Shown: positions 9,574 through 16,805, numbered from the stretch's first letter. The stretch: 36,272 bases of DNA from Clostridium tagluense (GCF_003865095.1 NZ_BHYK01000041.1:1-36272); one strand, 5' to 3'. Made by a program: numbers and translations. The notes: generated by a model from the sequence alone, not told the origin.

Positions 9574-11033
9574 AACTTACCCTCAATCATTCTTTCTAAT
9601 TCTTGTAACCCTTCTACTATCTCTTCCTCTAAGTCCTTAATTTTCTCTAATATAACACTAGGTGCATCATAAACTACTTCCTCATATTCTATTTCTTTGT
9701 ATTTATTAATAGAAAGGTCATACCCATTATCCCGTATTTCTTCTACTGGTACAAAGAATGATTGTTCTGTTCTTTTTCTGTATGCTTCTTTATCTAAATT
9801 GCTAAATCTCTCTATAATATCAGTTATATCATTATTTCCAATAGGATTTCTCTTGTCATCTAAGCTATATCCATCAGCTTTCATATCATAGAACCATACC
9901 TTATCTGTTCCACCACCATTTGTTTTGGTGAATATCATGATAGCTGTTGATACTCCTGCATATGGTTTAAACACTCCACTTGGCATTGATATAATGGCTT
10001 CTAATTTGTGGTTATCTATTATTTCTTGTCTTATGGATTTATGTCCTCCCGTTGATCCAAATAACACTCCATCTGGAACTATTGAAGCACCTCGTCCACC
10101 ATTTTTTAATGTTCGTAAAAATAATGCTAAGAATAAAAGCTCTGTTTTCTTAGTTTTAGTTAGTTTTAACAAATCTGCTGATACCGCTTCATAGTCTAAG
10201 CTTCCCTTAAAAGGCGGATTTGCTAGTACTAATGTAAATTTTTCTTTATCTATATTCACTTCTGAAAGGGAATCTTTATATTCAATGTTTGGGTTATCAA
10301 CTCCATGTAACATCATGTTCATAGCACCTATTCTAAGCATGGTTCTATCCATATCAAAACCATAGAACATATTGTTATTAAAGTGCTCCTTTAACCCTTG
10401 CACTAAAAATAAATCAGCATGATTATCACGCAAATATTGTTGTGCAGATACTAAAAATCCTGCGGAACCTGCTGCTGGATCTACTATAATATCTTCTGGT
10501 GTTGGCTTCATAAGTTTTACCATCATATCAATTATGTGTCTAGGTGTTCTAAACTGTCCATTAGTACCTGCTGTAGAAACTTTTGAAAGTAGGTATTCAT
10601 ACAGGTCTCCCTTTGTATCCTTTCCTTCCATATCCATATTATTTATTCCATCTACTATTTTTGAAAGCATTAGTGGGGTTGGTATTTTAAAAATAGCATC
10701 CCCCATATATTTTGCATAGGCAGAGGCCTCATCTCCATGAAGGTTCTTTATAAATGGAAACACTTCTTCTTGCATTACTTTATACATTTCACCTGCTTCA
10801 AAGTCTTTAAATTTATTCCATCGTAAATGTTGCTTATCACTTGAAAATAATCCTTGAAATTCTAAACTTAAAAATGATGATTCATTTTCACTTATTGTTT
10901 CTTTATCATCTAGCCCTTTTATAAATAAAAGGTATGTAAATTGCTCTATAACTTCTAATGGATTAGATATTCCACCTGTCCAAAACGTTTCCCATATTTT
11001 GTCTACTTTACTTCTTAATTCGCCTGTAATCAT
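9567..11033 (-). CDS. hsdM: Type I restriction enzyme, M (adenine methyltransferase) subunit
   Basis: HsdM methylates adenine at N6 within the type I target, using S-adenosylmethionine, and protects host DNA. The 488-residue protein has the N-terminal helical HsdM domain (about 5-130). The SAM-binding motif I reads DPAAGSAGF at 185-193. The catalytic NPPF motif IV is at 272-275. The C-terminal tail has the Tyr-Asp-Leu-Ser (GYDLSINKY) segment common to HsdM proteins. It is the first gene of the hsd run, with GGAGG eight bases before the ATG and a possible operator/hairpin in the leader. The motifs are intact, so the system is likely active for modification. Confidence 0.95.
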   Translation of the reverse strand: MITGELRSKVDKIWETFWTGGISNPLEVIEQFTYLLFIKGLDDKETISENESSFLSLEFQGLFSSDKQHLRWNKFKDFEAGEMYKVMQEEVFPFIKNLHGDEASAYAKYMGDAIFKIPTPLMLSKIVDGINNMDMEGKDTKGDLYEYLLSKVSTAGTNGQFRTPRHIIDMMVKLMKPTPEDIIVDPAAGSAGFLVSAQQYLRDNHADLFLVQGLKEHFNNNMFYGFDMDRTMLRIGAMNMMLHGVDNPNIEYKDSLSEVNIDKEKFTLVLANPPFKGSLDYEAVSADLLKLTKTKKTELLFLALFLRTLKNGGRGASIVPDGVLFGSTGGHKSIRQEIIDNHKLEAIISMPSGVFKPYAGVSTAIMIFTKTNGGGTDKVWFYDMKADGYSLDDKRNPIGNNDITDIIERFSNLDKEAYRKRTEQSFFVPVEEIRDNGYDLSINKYKEIEYEEVVYDAPSVILEKIKDLEEEIVEGLQELERMIEGKLC

Positions 11034-11055
11034 TAGTTTTCCTCCAAATTAAAAT

Positions 11056-11091
11056 AATTGCATCATCCAAAACCAATGCAATTATATTATA
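11056..11091 (-). promoter_or_regulatory. Putative hsdM leader operator and -10
   Basis: An 8-bp inverted repeat (AATTGCAT/ATGCAATT, 11056-11063 and 11076-11083) lies 23-50 bases upstream of hsdM. It overlaps or adjoins a TATAAT on the minus strand (11086-11091, or 11081-11086). No good -35 is visible. It may be an operator for control of the restriction operon. Confidence 0.35.
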
Positions 11092-11192
11092 CTCTTTATT
11101 ATTTTATATTCCCATATTTTTCAACATATTTCATATTTATTATTTCCAAATTCTGAGGGGGTAGTTTTACTCTATACAATTTCGCAAAACTA

Positions 11193-11232
11193 TAACAAAT
11201 ACGCAAATACCCTTAGTTCTGCGTATTTGTTA
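11193..11232. repeat. 13-bp perfect inverted repeat next to the rlmD block
   Basis: TAACAAATACGCA at 11193-11205 pairs with TGCGTATTTGTTA at 11220-11232, with a 14-base loop. It ends exactly where the 152-bp rlmD-type block (copy A) begins and is absent beside copy B. It has no T-run on either side, so it is not a good terminator. It could be a recombinase or regulator binding site. Confidence 0.6.
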
Positions 11233-11383
11233 GCCCCTCTAAATTAAAATTTCCCCCAAACCTAGTCTGAGGGAACATAAAACACACTTCAATTTTCACC
11301 TAAAATCATCTAACCCCTTTGCTACCAGCCTATTTCCTCTCTATCCTTACCACGCACTCCACATGACCTGTTCGAAGGAACAT
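11232..11383. repeat. Junction block 1, copy A (rlmD/rumA 3' end plus flank)
   Basis: This 152-bp block aligns without gaps to 15746-15897 with about 19 mismatches by hand count (about 87 % identity). Its right third encodes, on the minus strand (11383 to 11330), the last 17 residues and stop of an RlmD/RumA-type 23S rRNA uracil-C5-methyltransferase (MFLRTGHVECVVRIERK). The remainder is the shared downstream flank. Similarity stops at the Met codon. The rest of the methyltransferase gene is absent from the window. The 3' end of rum genes is a known insertion site for integrative conjugative elements in streptococci, so this may be an att-like scar. Confidence 0.75.
11330..11383 (-). pseudogene. 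rlmD: 3'-end remnant A of a 23S rRNA uracil-C5-methyltransferase gene
   Basis: Seventeen codons and a stop (MFLRTGHVECVVRIERK) match the conserved C-terminus of RlmD/RumA/TrmA-type methyltransferases, where the usual form is DMFPxTxHVExVV. The upstream frame reads FWNGN and is not part of that family. Only this tail is present; catalytic Cys and SAM motifs are missing. Confidence 0.65.
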
Positions 11384-11427
11384 ATTCCCATTCCAAAATA
11401 AATAGTTCACTTTATTCGAATTCCAGC

Positions 11428-11649
11428 CTACATTTTTACTACTTTTGAAATATATTCAACCTCATCATCAATAACTGTATATGGAAAATATTCTTTAAAA
11501 CTTTCCAAGTCATTAAGCGTTACTTTCTGTATCCCTTTTCCAAGCGTTGTTAATGTTAAATTTTTTAATAATGATGCCAATCTTTGGCCTTGCTCTACTT
11601 CTAAGACTAAGCTACCTTCTTTTTCATATTTCTTAGCTACTAAATAACA
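11428..11649 (-). pseudogene. Small ORF of about 70 codons lacking a clean start, after the RelA/SpoT gene
   Basis: A clear coding-like frame without a proper start reads CYLVAKKYEKEG then SLVLEVEQGQRLASLLKNL, and ends IDDEVEYISKVVKM. GGAGG lies just upstream, followed by an ATG at 11650, but that ATG is one base out of frame. A single-base loss near the start would explain it. It overlaps the end of the RelA/SpoT-like remnant by a few bases, so the two were probably co-translated. I do not recognise the family. An inhibitor of the synthetase is possible but unsupported. Confidence 0.4.
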
Positions 11650-12186
11650 TATTTTTCAATACCTCCTTAAAATCAGATTCATTTTGGATTTCTCCACTGT
11701 CATATCTTTTTCTTAACAATTCACCTATAACGTTATTTTTTTCATACTTATAAACATATATATGAAGCCAATCATTCATAATCCTATCATGCTTAGTATT
11801 TATTTGAATCTCTATAGGATAATGTTTATTCGTCTTCTGATAATATAAATGGATACCTCTATATCCATCATCATTAGCTTTTCCATTTATCATATCCGCA
11901 ACTTTAAAAATATTTAAATCTTGCTCTAAAACTTCATTATAATTATAATTCTAATCCCAAGTATATCATTAAAACATTTATTAGCCTCTATGTAAGGATA
12001 ATATTTATCATATTTTAGTAAACATGATTGTATCGATTTTACCCTATAAGCAAAATTCACACCTATTAGTAAATCAGTACTCTCATAAAATTCTTTTAAG
12101 TCAATTAATTCATTAACTAAATCATCTTTTTCAAATATTAATTTATTATCGCTAAAAAGTGCACACCCCACCCTAAAAATGCACAC
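11633..12186 (-). pseudogene. RelA/SpoT-domain (alarmone synthetase-like) gene, truncated and frameshifted
   Basis: Two frames together give one RelA/SpoT nucleotidyltransferase domain. The first (12186 to 11926) has YRVKSIQSCLLKYDKYY and FNDILGIRII. The second (down to 11633) has DDGYRGIHLYYQ, IEIQINTKHD and MNDWLH, the usual core of (p)ppGpp-type synthetases. The break is near 11930-11945: reading one frame on gives NEVLEQDLNIFKVADMINGK, which joins the halves. The apparent N-terminus (MCIFRVGCALF) is encoded by the ssrA-flank repeat, so the true 5' end was lost at that junction. Standalone RelA/SpoT proteins of this size are either alarmone synthetases or toxSAS-type toxins. This copy is almost certainly inactive. 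Confidence 0.7.
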
Positions 12187-12218
12187 CCCCTACTAAAAAT
12201 CCATAAGGGGTGTGCATT
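12178..12218. repeat. Perfect 12-bp inverted repeat inside junction block 2A
   Basis: AATGCACACCCC (12178-12189) pairs with GGGGTGTGCATT (12207-12218). A further direct copy of TGCACACCCC lies at about 12160-12169. In block 2B the left arm has decayed (AATGAATACCCC) while the right arm is mostly kept. It may be a terminator, an element end or a protein site. Confidence 0.55.
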
Positions 12219-12291
12219 TATTCTATTCTAACCTATAATTTCATGACTTACAGCTCAACTTTCACCTTGCACTTTAATCCAAAAAACAACG

Positions 12292-12315
12292 AAAACCCCT
12301 GAATTCAAGGGTTTT
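12292..12315 (-). terminator. Second copy of the ssrA-type terminator
   Basis: AAAACCC/GGGTTTT arms around CTGAATTCAA, with T-rich sequence after it on the minus strand (CGTTGTTTTTT). It duplicates the hairpin after the real ssrA and has no RNA gene in front of it here. Confidence 0.7.
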
Positions 12316-12485
12316 CCATTGTATCAAACTTGTTGTTCTTTTATGGTGGAGGCGAACCGTACCTAACTTTATCACTGTCCATTAAAAGAATTGAACTATA
12401 TAAGTAAAATCCATAAAATTCTCAAACTGAACTCTCACGACTCCCAATGACAGGTTTTAGTTTCTTTAAGATTTTTTATTTACCA

Positions 12486-12775
12486 TCACCCAATTGTTTC
12501 CGATTTAAATTTTGCATTCTTACCGAACAGTGCCATATTAAGTACATCTGCTTCATTAGCATAAGTAATTGATACTCCCTTATTTGTTAAGTCATTGGCA
12601 CCAGCTTCATTTTTAAACTGGTCGAATTCGGCCAGTTTAAAATCCGGATTATTCATCTGTTCCCACAATCCTAAAAATTCTATAGTACTTCTGCTTCTTA
12701 ACCAATTCTTAACAATATCTGCAGGTGAATCTAAATTTTTATATTTTGCAATGTCAGTTAACCTAATAAAATCAT
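12486..12775 (-). pseudogene. KilA-N domain phage protein with an internal deletion
   Basis: The readable frame begins near 12775 without a start (DDFIRLTDIAKYKNLDSP), continues through VKNWLRSRSTIEFLGLWEQM and NNPDFKLAEFDQFKNEAGAN, then jumps to LTNKGVSITYANEADVLNMA. The first part is a standard KilA-N DNA-binding domain of phage antirepressor-like proteins. The end matches the C-terminal EADVLNxALFG motif of the same family. The intervening ~80 residues that normally lie between them are missing, with the frame kept. An ATG in another frame just upstream suggests a 5' frameshift. It is a decayed prophage gene. Confidence 0.65.
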
Positions 12776-12801
12776 CCTCATTTCACTATCCTCAATGCCA
12801 T

Positions 12802-13217
12802 TTATATATATCTGTTAAGACGATTAAATTCATAACAGCACTTCTTTAAATTGAGTAAGATCAAGCAAACTTCATATAACTCTCTATTTGGTTGGGCATG
12901 GAGTTCATCAAAAATAACCCGTTGTACGTTCAGCCCATGTTTTGAAAATGCCTCTGAGGATAAAACTTGATAATAACTTCCGGTAGGCATATAAACAAGT
13001 CGCTTTTGAGATATTATAGGTTTAATTTTTTTGGTATTTCAACATAAGCACTGTTGTATTGCCTAAATCCATTATCTTTTACAGTTCCGAATATATCTCT
13101 AATGATTCTATCCTGCCAAGGCAGTAAATCAAAAGGAACTCCATGCCATATTTCTTTTGTATGCTTAAGATTTCTTATAAACTCCGCAGCTCTTTCTACT
13201 TTATTTTCGTCAAACAT
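12802..13217 (-). pseudogene. terL: Phage terminase large subunit, internally deleted
   Basis: The 5' piece (13217 to 13014) gives FIRNLKHTKEIWHGVPFDLL and PWQDRIIRDIFGTVKDNG, the N-terminus of large terminase subunits that package phage DNA. It then stops after EIPKK. The next piece (from about 13000) has SQKRLVYMPTGSYYQ and VIFDELHAQPNRELYEV, the Walker B acidic pair of the same ATPase. About 100 residues carrying the Walker A region are missing, and everything after ELYEV, including the nuclease domain, is lost. The start overlaps the stop of the small-subunit gene (TAATG), a normal phage packaging layout. It cannot be functional. Confidence 0.75.
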
Positions 13218-13494
13218 TACTTCACCACTTTCAGAATTTTCTCCATAGGATCATCAGATACTCCTACCGTTGTTACTACAGATATTCTTGACCTTGCAGC
13301 AGGAGTAAGTCCAAATTCCAAGCAAAAGTATTTCATTATCTTTAAATAAGTTTGGGCAATTGATACCTGAGACACCTGATGTATATACCCGGATGGTGTT
13401 TTAAAAATAGTACCATGTTTTGATAGAAATTCTTCTGCTTCCCTTCAAGTAATTTTATTGCTGTTGGTGTTGGTATCCTTCCTCTTTGTGCCAT
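13217..13494 (-). pseudogene. terS: Phage terminase small subunit (P27-like), internally deleted and frameshifted
   Basis: The gene starts at an ATG (13494) behind GGAGGTG. It reads MAQRGRIPTPTAIKLLEG, the usual P27-family N-terminus, then loses frame. Reading on in another frame gives EAEEFLSKHGTIFKTPSG, SIAQTYLKIMKYFCLEFGLT and PAARSRIS, the usual C-terminal half. The middle of the protein is missing at the joint. Its stop overlaps the terL start. Confidence 0.7.
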
Positions 13495-13524
13495 AGGTAT
13501 CACCTCCTTTTTTAGGTATGAAAA

Positions 13525-13542
13525 AAGAGCCCTAAGGCTCTT
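13525..13542 (-). terminator. Terminator of the DUF3990/DUF3791 operon
   Basis: A 7-bp stem AAGAGCC/GGCTCTT with a 4-base loop lies directly after the stop at 13557 and is followed on the minus strand by TTTTTT, a textbook intrinsic terminator. Confidence 0.85.
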
Positions 13543-13556
13543 AGCGTTTTAATTTA

Positions 13557-13781
13557 TTATTGTACAATCCCTGAATCAACCTTTTGCCTTGCATTAATAT
13601 AAATACTAAGGTCTTCTATAATATATTCTCTTCCAGTGGTATGCAAAGCTTCATAGCTCGCATTAATATAATCAAAAACACGGTATCTGTTAAAAAACTC
13701 TAAAGTTTCCTTGCCTTTTAGACCTTTTTCATTTTTATAGTTTTCTATACAATATACTAAAAAATCTAATTTTTCTTCCAT
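13557..13781 (-). CDS. DUF3791 family protein
   Basis: This 74-residue protein matches the DUF3791 pattern: an N-terminal FLVYCIENYKNEKGLKG stretch, a central FNRYRVFDYI segment, then YEALHTTGREYIIEDLSIYI, where the LHTTG and IEDI/L motifs are the family hallmarks. Its biochemical role is not known. It is the last gene of a four-gene minus-strand operon and lies 2 bp from the preceding gene. It often occurs next to DUF3990 genes in clostridia, as I recall, so it may be a partner or antitoxin-like component. The ORF is intact, unlike the terminase genes next to it. Confidence 0.75.
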   Translation of the reverse strand: MEEKLDFLVYCIENYKNEKGLKGKETLEFFNRYRVFDYINASYEALHTTGREYIIEDLSIYINARQKVDSGIVQ

Positions 13782-13783
13782 TT

Positions 13784-14026
13784 TTATGCCTCCTCTGGGA
13801 AAGAGATTTTACCCGTTTTTATTTCTTCAACATAGATGCTATAAAGAGTAGGTACACTTAAATGCCAGAGTTTCGTCTCTTCTTGCTCCAGCTTTTCATA
13901 AAGCTTTGATGAGTAAAGACTATTTAAGGCATCTTTATCAGAAATATTCATCTCTTTTGTAATCATTTGTACCAAGCGAGAGACAATCACCTGTAAAATA
14001 ACTTGAAATTCTTTTGATTCACTCAT
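13784..14026 (-). CDS. Small conserved protein between DUF3990 and DUF3791 genes
   Basis: This 80-residue, probably all-helical acidic protein ([20 protein letters not shown], then [20 protein letters not shown]) is one I know only as a frequent neighbour of DUF3990/DUF3791 genes. The pattern of a short helix-rich protein with Lys/Glu-rich repeats and a final EIKTGKISF tail is compatible with a small binding partner. The ATG overlaps the preceding stop by 4 bp, so it is translationally coupled to the DUF3990 gene. Function unknown. Confidence 0.7.
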   Translation of the reverse strand: MSESKEFQVILQVIVSRLVQMITKEMNISDKDALNSLYSSKLYEKLEQEETKLWHLSVPTLYSIYVEEIKTGKISFPEEA

Positions 14027-14532
14027 TGTGCACCCTCCTCTATATCAGTATTTAACTGACCAATATAATGCAAATAGGTCAATGCTTTCTCTGTACAAAA
14101 GGTAACTTGATCATATAGTTTTTTAACCTTTAATCTCTTGAGAGTTTCTTCTCTATCCAAGAGTCCAGCTTCATACAAACTGAAAACCCTATAAATAGTA
14201 TCATCCGCTACTGCTCCAATTATCACATCATACTGTTTACCGCTATAAATGCCCTGCCTATTAGAAAAAACAAAATCCAACCACTCTCCATTAGGTTCAT
14301 TGAATTTTAGCACTTCGAGTGTGTTTTCCATGTTGACAAAATCAATCTCATACATACTAACTGATTTAGTTTGGCTATCATTTCTAAGCATCACCTTATG
14401 TGCAAAACTTATTGCCTGATTTTTATTTGTGGTAGTGTAATAACCTGTTCCAAAATCCAATGTTCGTTTTGGGGTTAACAAAACAGGGCTCTCAACAACT
14501 ACATTACTTCCATGGTATAAAATCATATACAT
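14023..14532 (-). CDS. DUF3990 protein, ADP-ribosyltransferase-like
   Basis: This 169-residue protein shows the DUF3990 signature: LYHGSN (H7-G8-S9) near the N-terminus, then [20 protein letters not shown] around residues 30-50, and [11 protein letters not shown] later. The HGS and GYYTT motifs resemble the first two elements of the ADP-ribosyltransferase H-Y-E fold, so an ART-type toxin or effector is plausible, though I cannot assign the catalytic Glu. It lies third from last in a compact operon, overlapping both neighbours (10 bp with the upstream gene, 4 bp downstream). It probably works with those small proteins as a toxin with partners. The family match is good; toxicity is inference. 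Confidence 0.75.
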   Translation of the reverse strand: MYMILYHGSNVVVESPVLLTPKRTLDFGTGYYTTTNKNQAISFAHKVMLRNDSQTKSVSMYEIDFVNMENTLEVLKFNEPNGEWLDFVFSNRQGIYSGKQYDVIIGAVADDTIYRVFSLYEAGLLDREETLKRLKVKKLYDQVTFCTEKALTYLHYIGQLNTDIEEGAQ

Positions 14533-14831
14533 CCTCCTGTAACCTTTTGTATTAATATATTTTCCTTTTTTAGCTCAGCAAGCATAATTTCAAAATGTTT
14601 CCTCTTTTTAATCTGCTTTTCTGTTTCATCAATTTTCTTTTCATCTCTACCAAGATAATCAGTAACAGTCTTTTTACCGTCTCTATATTTTAAATAGTAA
14701 TATTCATTATTACTTACTTTCTTTATAACAATTGTTCCTTTAGGAAGTTCATTAATCTTAGTTTCATATTCTTGTTGCATTAAAATATTTCTTTGGTATT
14801 CCTCTAAAATAATATCTCGCAATAAACTCAA
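14523..14831 (-). CDS. Small basic coiled protein, first gene of the DUF3990 operon
   Basis: This 102-residue protein starts at a TTG (14831), with GGGAGG eight bases before it. The longer frame extending to 14882 would start inside the promoter and is rejected. It reads [20 protein letters not shown], a two-strand segment with [16 protein letters not shown], followed by a Lys/Glu-rich helix ([19 protein letters not shown]). Small proteins of this pattern commonly lead DUF3990 operons in my recollection and might bind DNA or the partner protein. A perfect inverted repeat over the promoter suggests that a product of the operon is an autorepressor; this gene is the natural candidate by position. 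No enzyme motif is visible. Confidence 0.65.
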   Translation of the reverse strand: MSLLRDIILEEYQRNILMQQEYETKINELPKGTIVIKKVSNNEYYYLKYRDGKKTVTDYLGRDEKKIDETEKQIKKRKHFEIMLAELKKENILIQKVTGGCI

Positions 14832-14853
14832 AATAACTACCTCCCTTATTATC

Positions 14854-14896
14854 ATTATACCCCACAATAATAATATTAACAATATTTTGTGGGGTA
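14854..14896 (-). promoter_or_regulatory. Promoter and overlapping operator of the DUF3990 operon
   Basis: On the minus strand TTGTTA (14882-14877) is followed, after exactly 17 bases, by TATAAT (14859-14854), a near-consensus sigma-A promoter. A perfect 10-bp inverted repeat TACCCCACAA/TTGTGGGGTA (14858-14867 and 14887-14896) flanks and overlaps it. A regulator bound there would block RNA polymerase, as in autoregulated toxin-antitoxin operons. Confidence 0.8.
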
Positions 14897-14991
14897 ATAA
14901 TAACTAGGAGCTTTAAAACTCTTGTGCACCTATAAAAGACTTTTTCATGAAATTAATTTTCTATTTAATAACCATTTAATTTAATTCTTTA

Positions 14992-15198
14992 TTAACCCCT
15001 CATTCCTTTGAAATTATAATTGCCTTTTTTTATTTGCTCGTGGTCAGCCTCAACTGCTTTATCATAATCCTTGTCATGCCTTTCCTTTTCAAAGCAAGCC
15101 ATACAAATGCAATCGGTGTTGAACATACTCATTATTCTGCCACCATCTAAGCTACTGCCACATCTATCACAGATCTTTTGTGTGAAAAACTTATCCAT
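14992..15198 (-). CDS. Small phage zinc-ribbon protein
   Basis: A 68-residue protein with CDRCGSSLDGGRIMSMFN followed by CICMACFEKE, that is two CxxC pairs likely binding one zinc, then a charged helix and a tail YNFKGMRG. Proteins of this pattern, as I recall them, lie in phage and conjugative-element early regions; function unknown. The ATG at 15198 is preferred over the upstream GTG at 15210 because GGAGG lies five bases before it. It sits just after the broken methylase gene and before the DUF3990 promoter. Confidence 0.65.
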   Translation of the reverse strand: MDKFFTQKICDRCGSSLDGGRIMSMFNTDCICMACFEKERHDKDYDKAVEADHEQIKKGNYNFKGMRG

Positions 15199-15209
15199 AT
15201 ATTCCTCCA

Positions 15210-15740
15210 CTATCTAAGTTCAGCTAAACATTCTGAATATGCAGTTTGTAGTGGTTTTAAAATAAGCCCGTTGTCAGAATACCCTCTAGGCCTATCAAAA
15301 TTCCAAGTGTTTTTTTGTTTTCTGTCTCCATAGAACTTATGACCTGCAGTAGGTTTCCAACCATATAAAATTGGCTCGCGGGTATATTGATAATCACATC
15401 TTCCAAGTACCAGAGAATTTTTCACCCACACACAGGTTTCATGACAAAAGAACCTTCATCCTTAAATGCTGTTCTGAAATTCACCGTTTCTTTATCCGCA
15501 TGGAAAACATATATTGCCACTCCATCAAACATAGCCTCAAAAGTGCATTTATAAAAATTCAATAAGAACTCATAGAATTTCTTATCTGCCATATTATCAT
15601 TTTGTATTTTACCCGCTATTCCTTCATAGGCTACATTATATGGGGAATCAGTAACCACAAGGTTTGCTTTCTTTCCCTCCATCAAAACTTCATAAGTCTT
15701 AGCTTCTGTGCTATCCCCACAAACAAGCCTATGCCTTCCA
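15210..15740 (-). pseudogene. Phage-type DNA adenine methylase, truncated at both ends and frameshifted
   Basis: From 15740 the frame reads IGRHRLVCGDSTEAK, then ANLVVTDSPYNVAYEG, KIQNDNMADKKFYEFLL and IYVFHADKE, typical of beta-type (D12/N6_N4) phage methylases that usually also carry an N-terminal ParB-like domain. The catalytic DPPY motif is DSPY here. A frameshift near 15425-15440 separates this from WVKNSLVLGR...REPILYGWKP in the next frame. The C-terminal SAM motif (DPFGGSGST in relatives) is missing. The 5' part is lost exactly where junction block 1B begins (15746). It is clearly inactive. Confidence 0.75.
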
Positions 15741-15745
15741 ATGAG

Positions 15746-15897
15746 AGCCCCCCTAAATTAAAAATTCCCCCAAACCTAGTCTGAGGGAACATAAAACACA
15801 CTTCAATTTTTACTTAAAATCCTCTAAAGCCTTTGATACCAGCCTATTTCTTCTCTATCCTAACCACACACTCAACATGTCCAGTCTGCGGAAACAT
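15746..15897. repeat. Junction block 1, copy B (rlmD/rumA 3' end plus flank)
   Basis: The 152-bp partner of 11232-11383, aligned without gaps. It runs from AGCCCCCCT to the Met codon of the methyltransferase tail. On the minus strand 15897-15844 encodes MFPQTGHVECVVRIEKK and a stop. On the left it abuts a DNA methylase that has lost its 5' end; on the right lie 74 bases of unrelated sequence and then AbiEii. Confidence 0.75.
15844..15897 (-). pseudogene. rlmD: 3'-end remnant B of a 23S rRNA uracil-C5-methyltransferase gene
   Basis: Seventeen codons and a stop (MFPQTGHVECVVRIEKK) fit the conserved RlmD/RumA C-terminus better than copy A does, with MFPQT kept. The frame upstream (SKFSQVISFQTVG) is open but not clearly part of that family. 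No other part of the gene is in the window. Confidence 0.65.
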
Positions 15898-15971
15898 ACC
15901 CACTGTCTGAAAGGAAATGACTTGACTGAACTTGCTGAGAAATGACCCTCTAAAAATGAAATGCTTTAACT

Positions 15972-16805
15972 TTACTTTATTGATACTAACAATTCCTTCA
16001 AAACAAAAACTATATCCTCGAATGAAACATCTTTTGCATAGCTGTAATTTTTCTTATATTTATCCCATAGCTTTTTCAAATCTTTACTGTTTTCAACAAC
16101 TGATATTCTTTTTTCAATATTTTCAAATATATGTGTTGTTCCCTTATGTTTCGATGTTTTTAAAATTGCTTCATTAAACAGCTTTTTATTGAAGTCTTGT
16201 GTTTTTGTCAATATATATATATCATAAAAATCTCTTAATCTTGTGTTAAATTCTCCACGCCTTAATATTGTCTCATATTTTTCCGCTAAAACTGTTTCTA
16301 TGTTATATGCCCAAATATCAATAGTGTTATCATCAAAAATCATTTTAAATCTATATAAGATTTCTCTTGGCGTTATAGCATCTCCTGTTGTAATATCAAT
16401 TTGCATTGGAGTTATAATGGTATCGTAAACAGATTGTATACTTGCCCTGTACCCACCATAATCATCATCTTCTCTGGTAGGCTCAACCTTAATATAAGAA
16501 AAGATTACGTCATCGTCTACATCAATTGAGCAAATATCATTTATAGCCCTTGATAATGAATCCTCATTTAATGGATATCCTTTTAACGTTGCATCCATAT
16601 CCATTGTTGAACGATTATCTATCCCCACAATGGCAGCTATTAACATACCACCCTTTAATATAAACTTATTCTTGTATTCAGATTTTGATATGCGTTCTAA
16701 AAACCTCTCAAACATATAGTTTTGCAAAACAACTTGTGCAGACATATCTTTGCTTTTGGCAAGGTTTTTAATTTTCGCCTTTAAACTCATGCCTTTGCTA
16801 CTCAT
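15972..16805 (-). CDS. abiEii: AbiEii-type nucleotidyltransferase toxin
   Basis: AbiEii is the toxin of the type IV AbiE toxin-antitoxin/phage-exclusion system; it is a nucleotidyltransferase-like enzyme that halts growth. The 277-residue protein has KGGMLI (GG at 52-53) and RSTMDMD (D69, D71), the metal-binding Asp pair, in the usual places. It also has the conserved AEKYETILRRGEFNTRLRDF segment around 175-193 (K177, R191-D192) with D195 after it. Length and motifs are normal and the frame is intact. Its ATG overlaps the antitoxin stop by 4 bp. Downstream are junction block 1B and no clear terminator. Confidence 0.92.
   Translation of the reverse strand: MSSKGMSLKAKIKNLAKSKDMSAQVVLQNYMFERFLERISKSEYKNKFILKGGMLIAAIVGIDNRSTMDMDATLKGYPLNEDSLSRAINDICSIDVDDDVIFSYIKVEPTREDDDYGGYRASIQSVYDTIITPMQIDITTGDAITPREILYRFKMIFDDNTIDIWAYNIETVLAEKYETILRRGEFNTRLRDFYDIYILTKTQDFNKKLFNEAILKTSKHKGTTHIFENIEKRISVVENSKDLKKLWDKYKKNYSYAKDVSFEDIVFVLKELLVSIK

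Larger units (their letters stand above)
12174..12355. repeat. Junction block 2, copy A (ssrA 3' end, terminator and flank)
   Basis: About 182 bp align to 17618-17798 with one gap and roughly 85 % identity by eye. The block ends with TGGTGGAGGCGA (12344-12355), identical to the last 12 bases of ssrA (complement), and carries a copy of the ssrA terminator hairpin. Beyond 12355 the sequence departs from tmRNA at once. This is the arrangement expected for the distal attachment site of an element inserted at the ssrA 3' end. It also cuts off the 5' end of the RelA/SpoT-like gene. Confidence 0.8.

Noticed and set aside
14832-14882. Upstream extension of the first gene of the DUF3990 operon
   Set aside because: The extension would start within the promoter and operator; GGGAGG fits the TTG at 14831.
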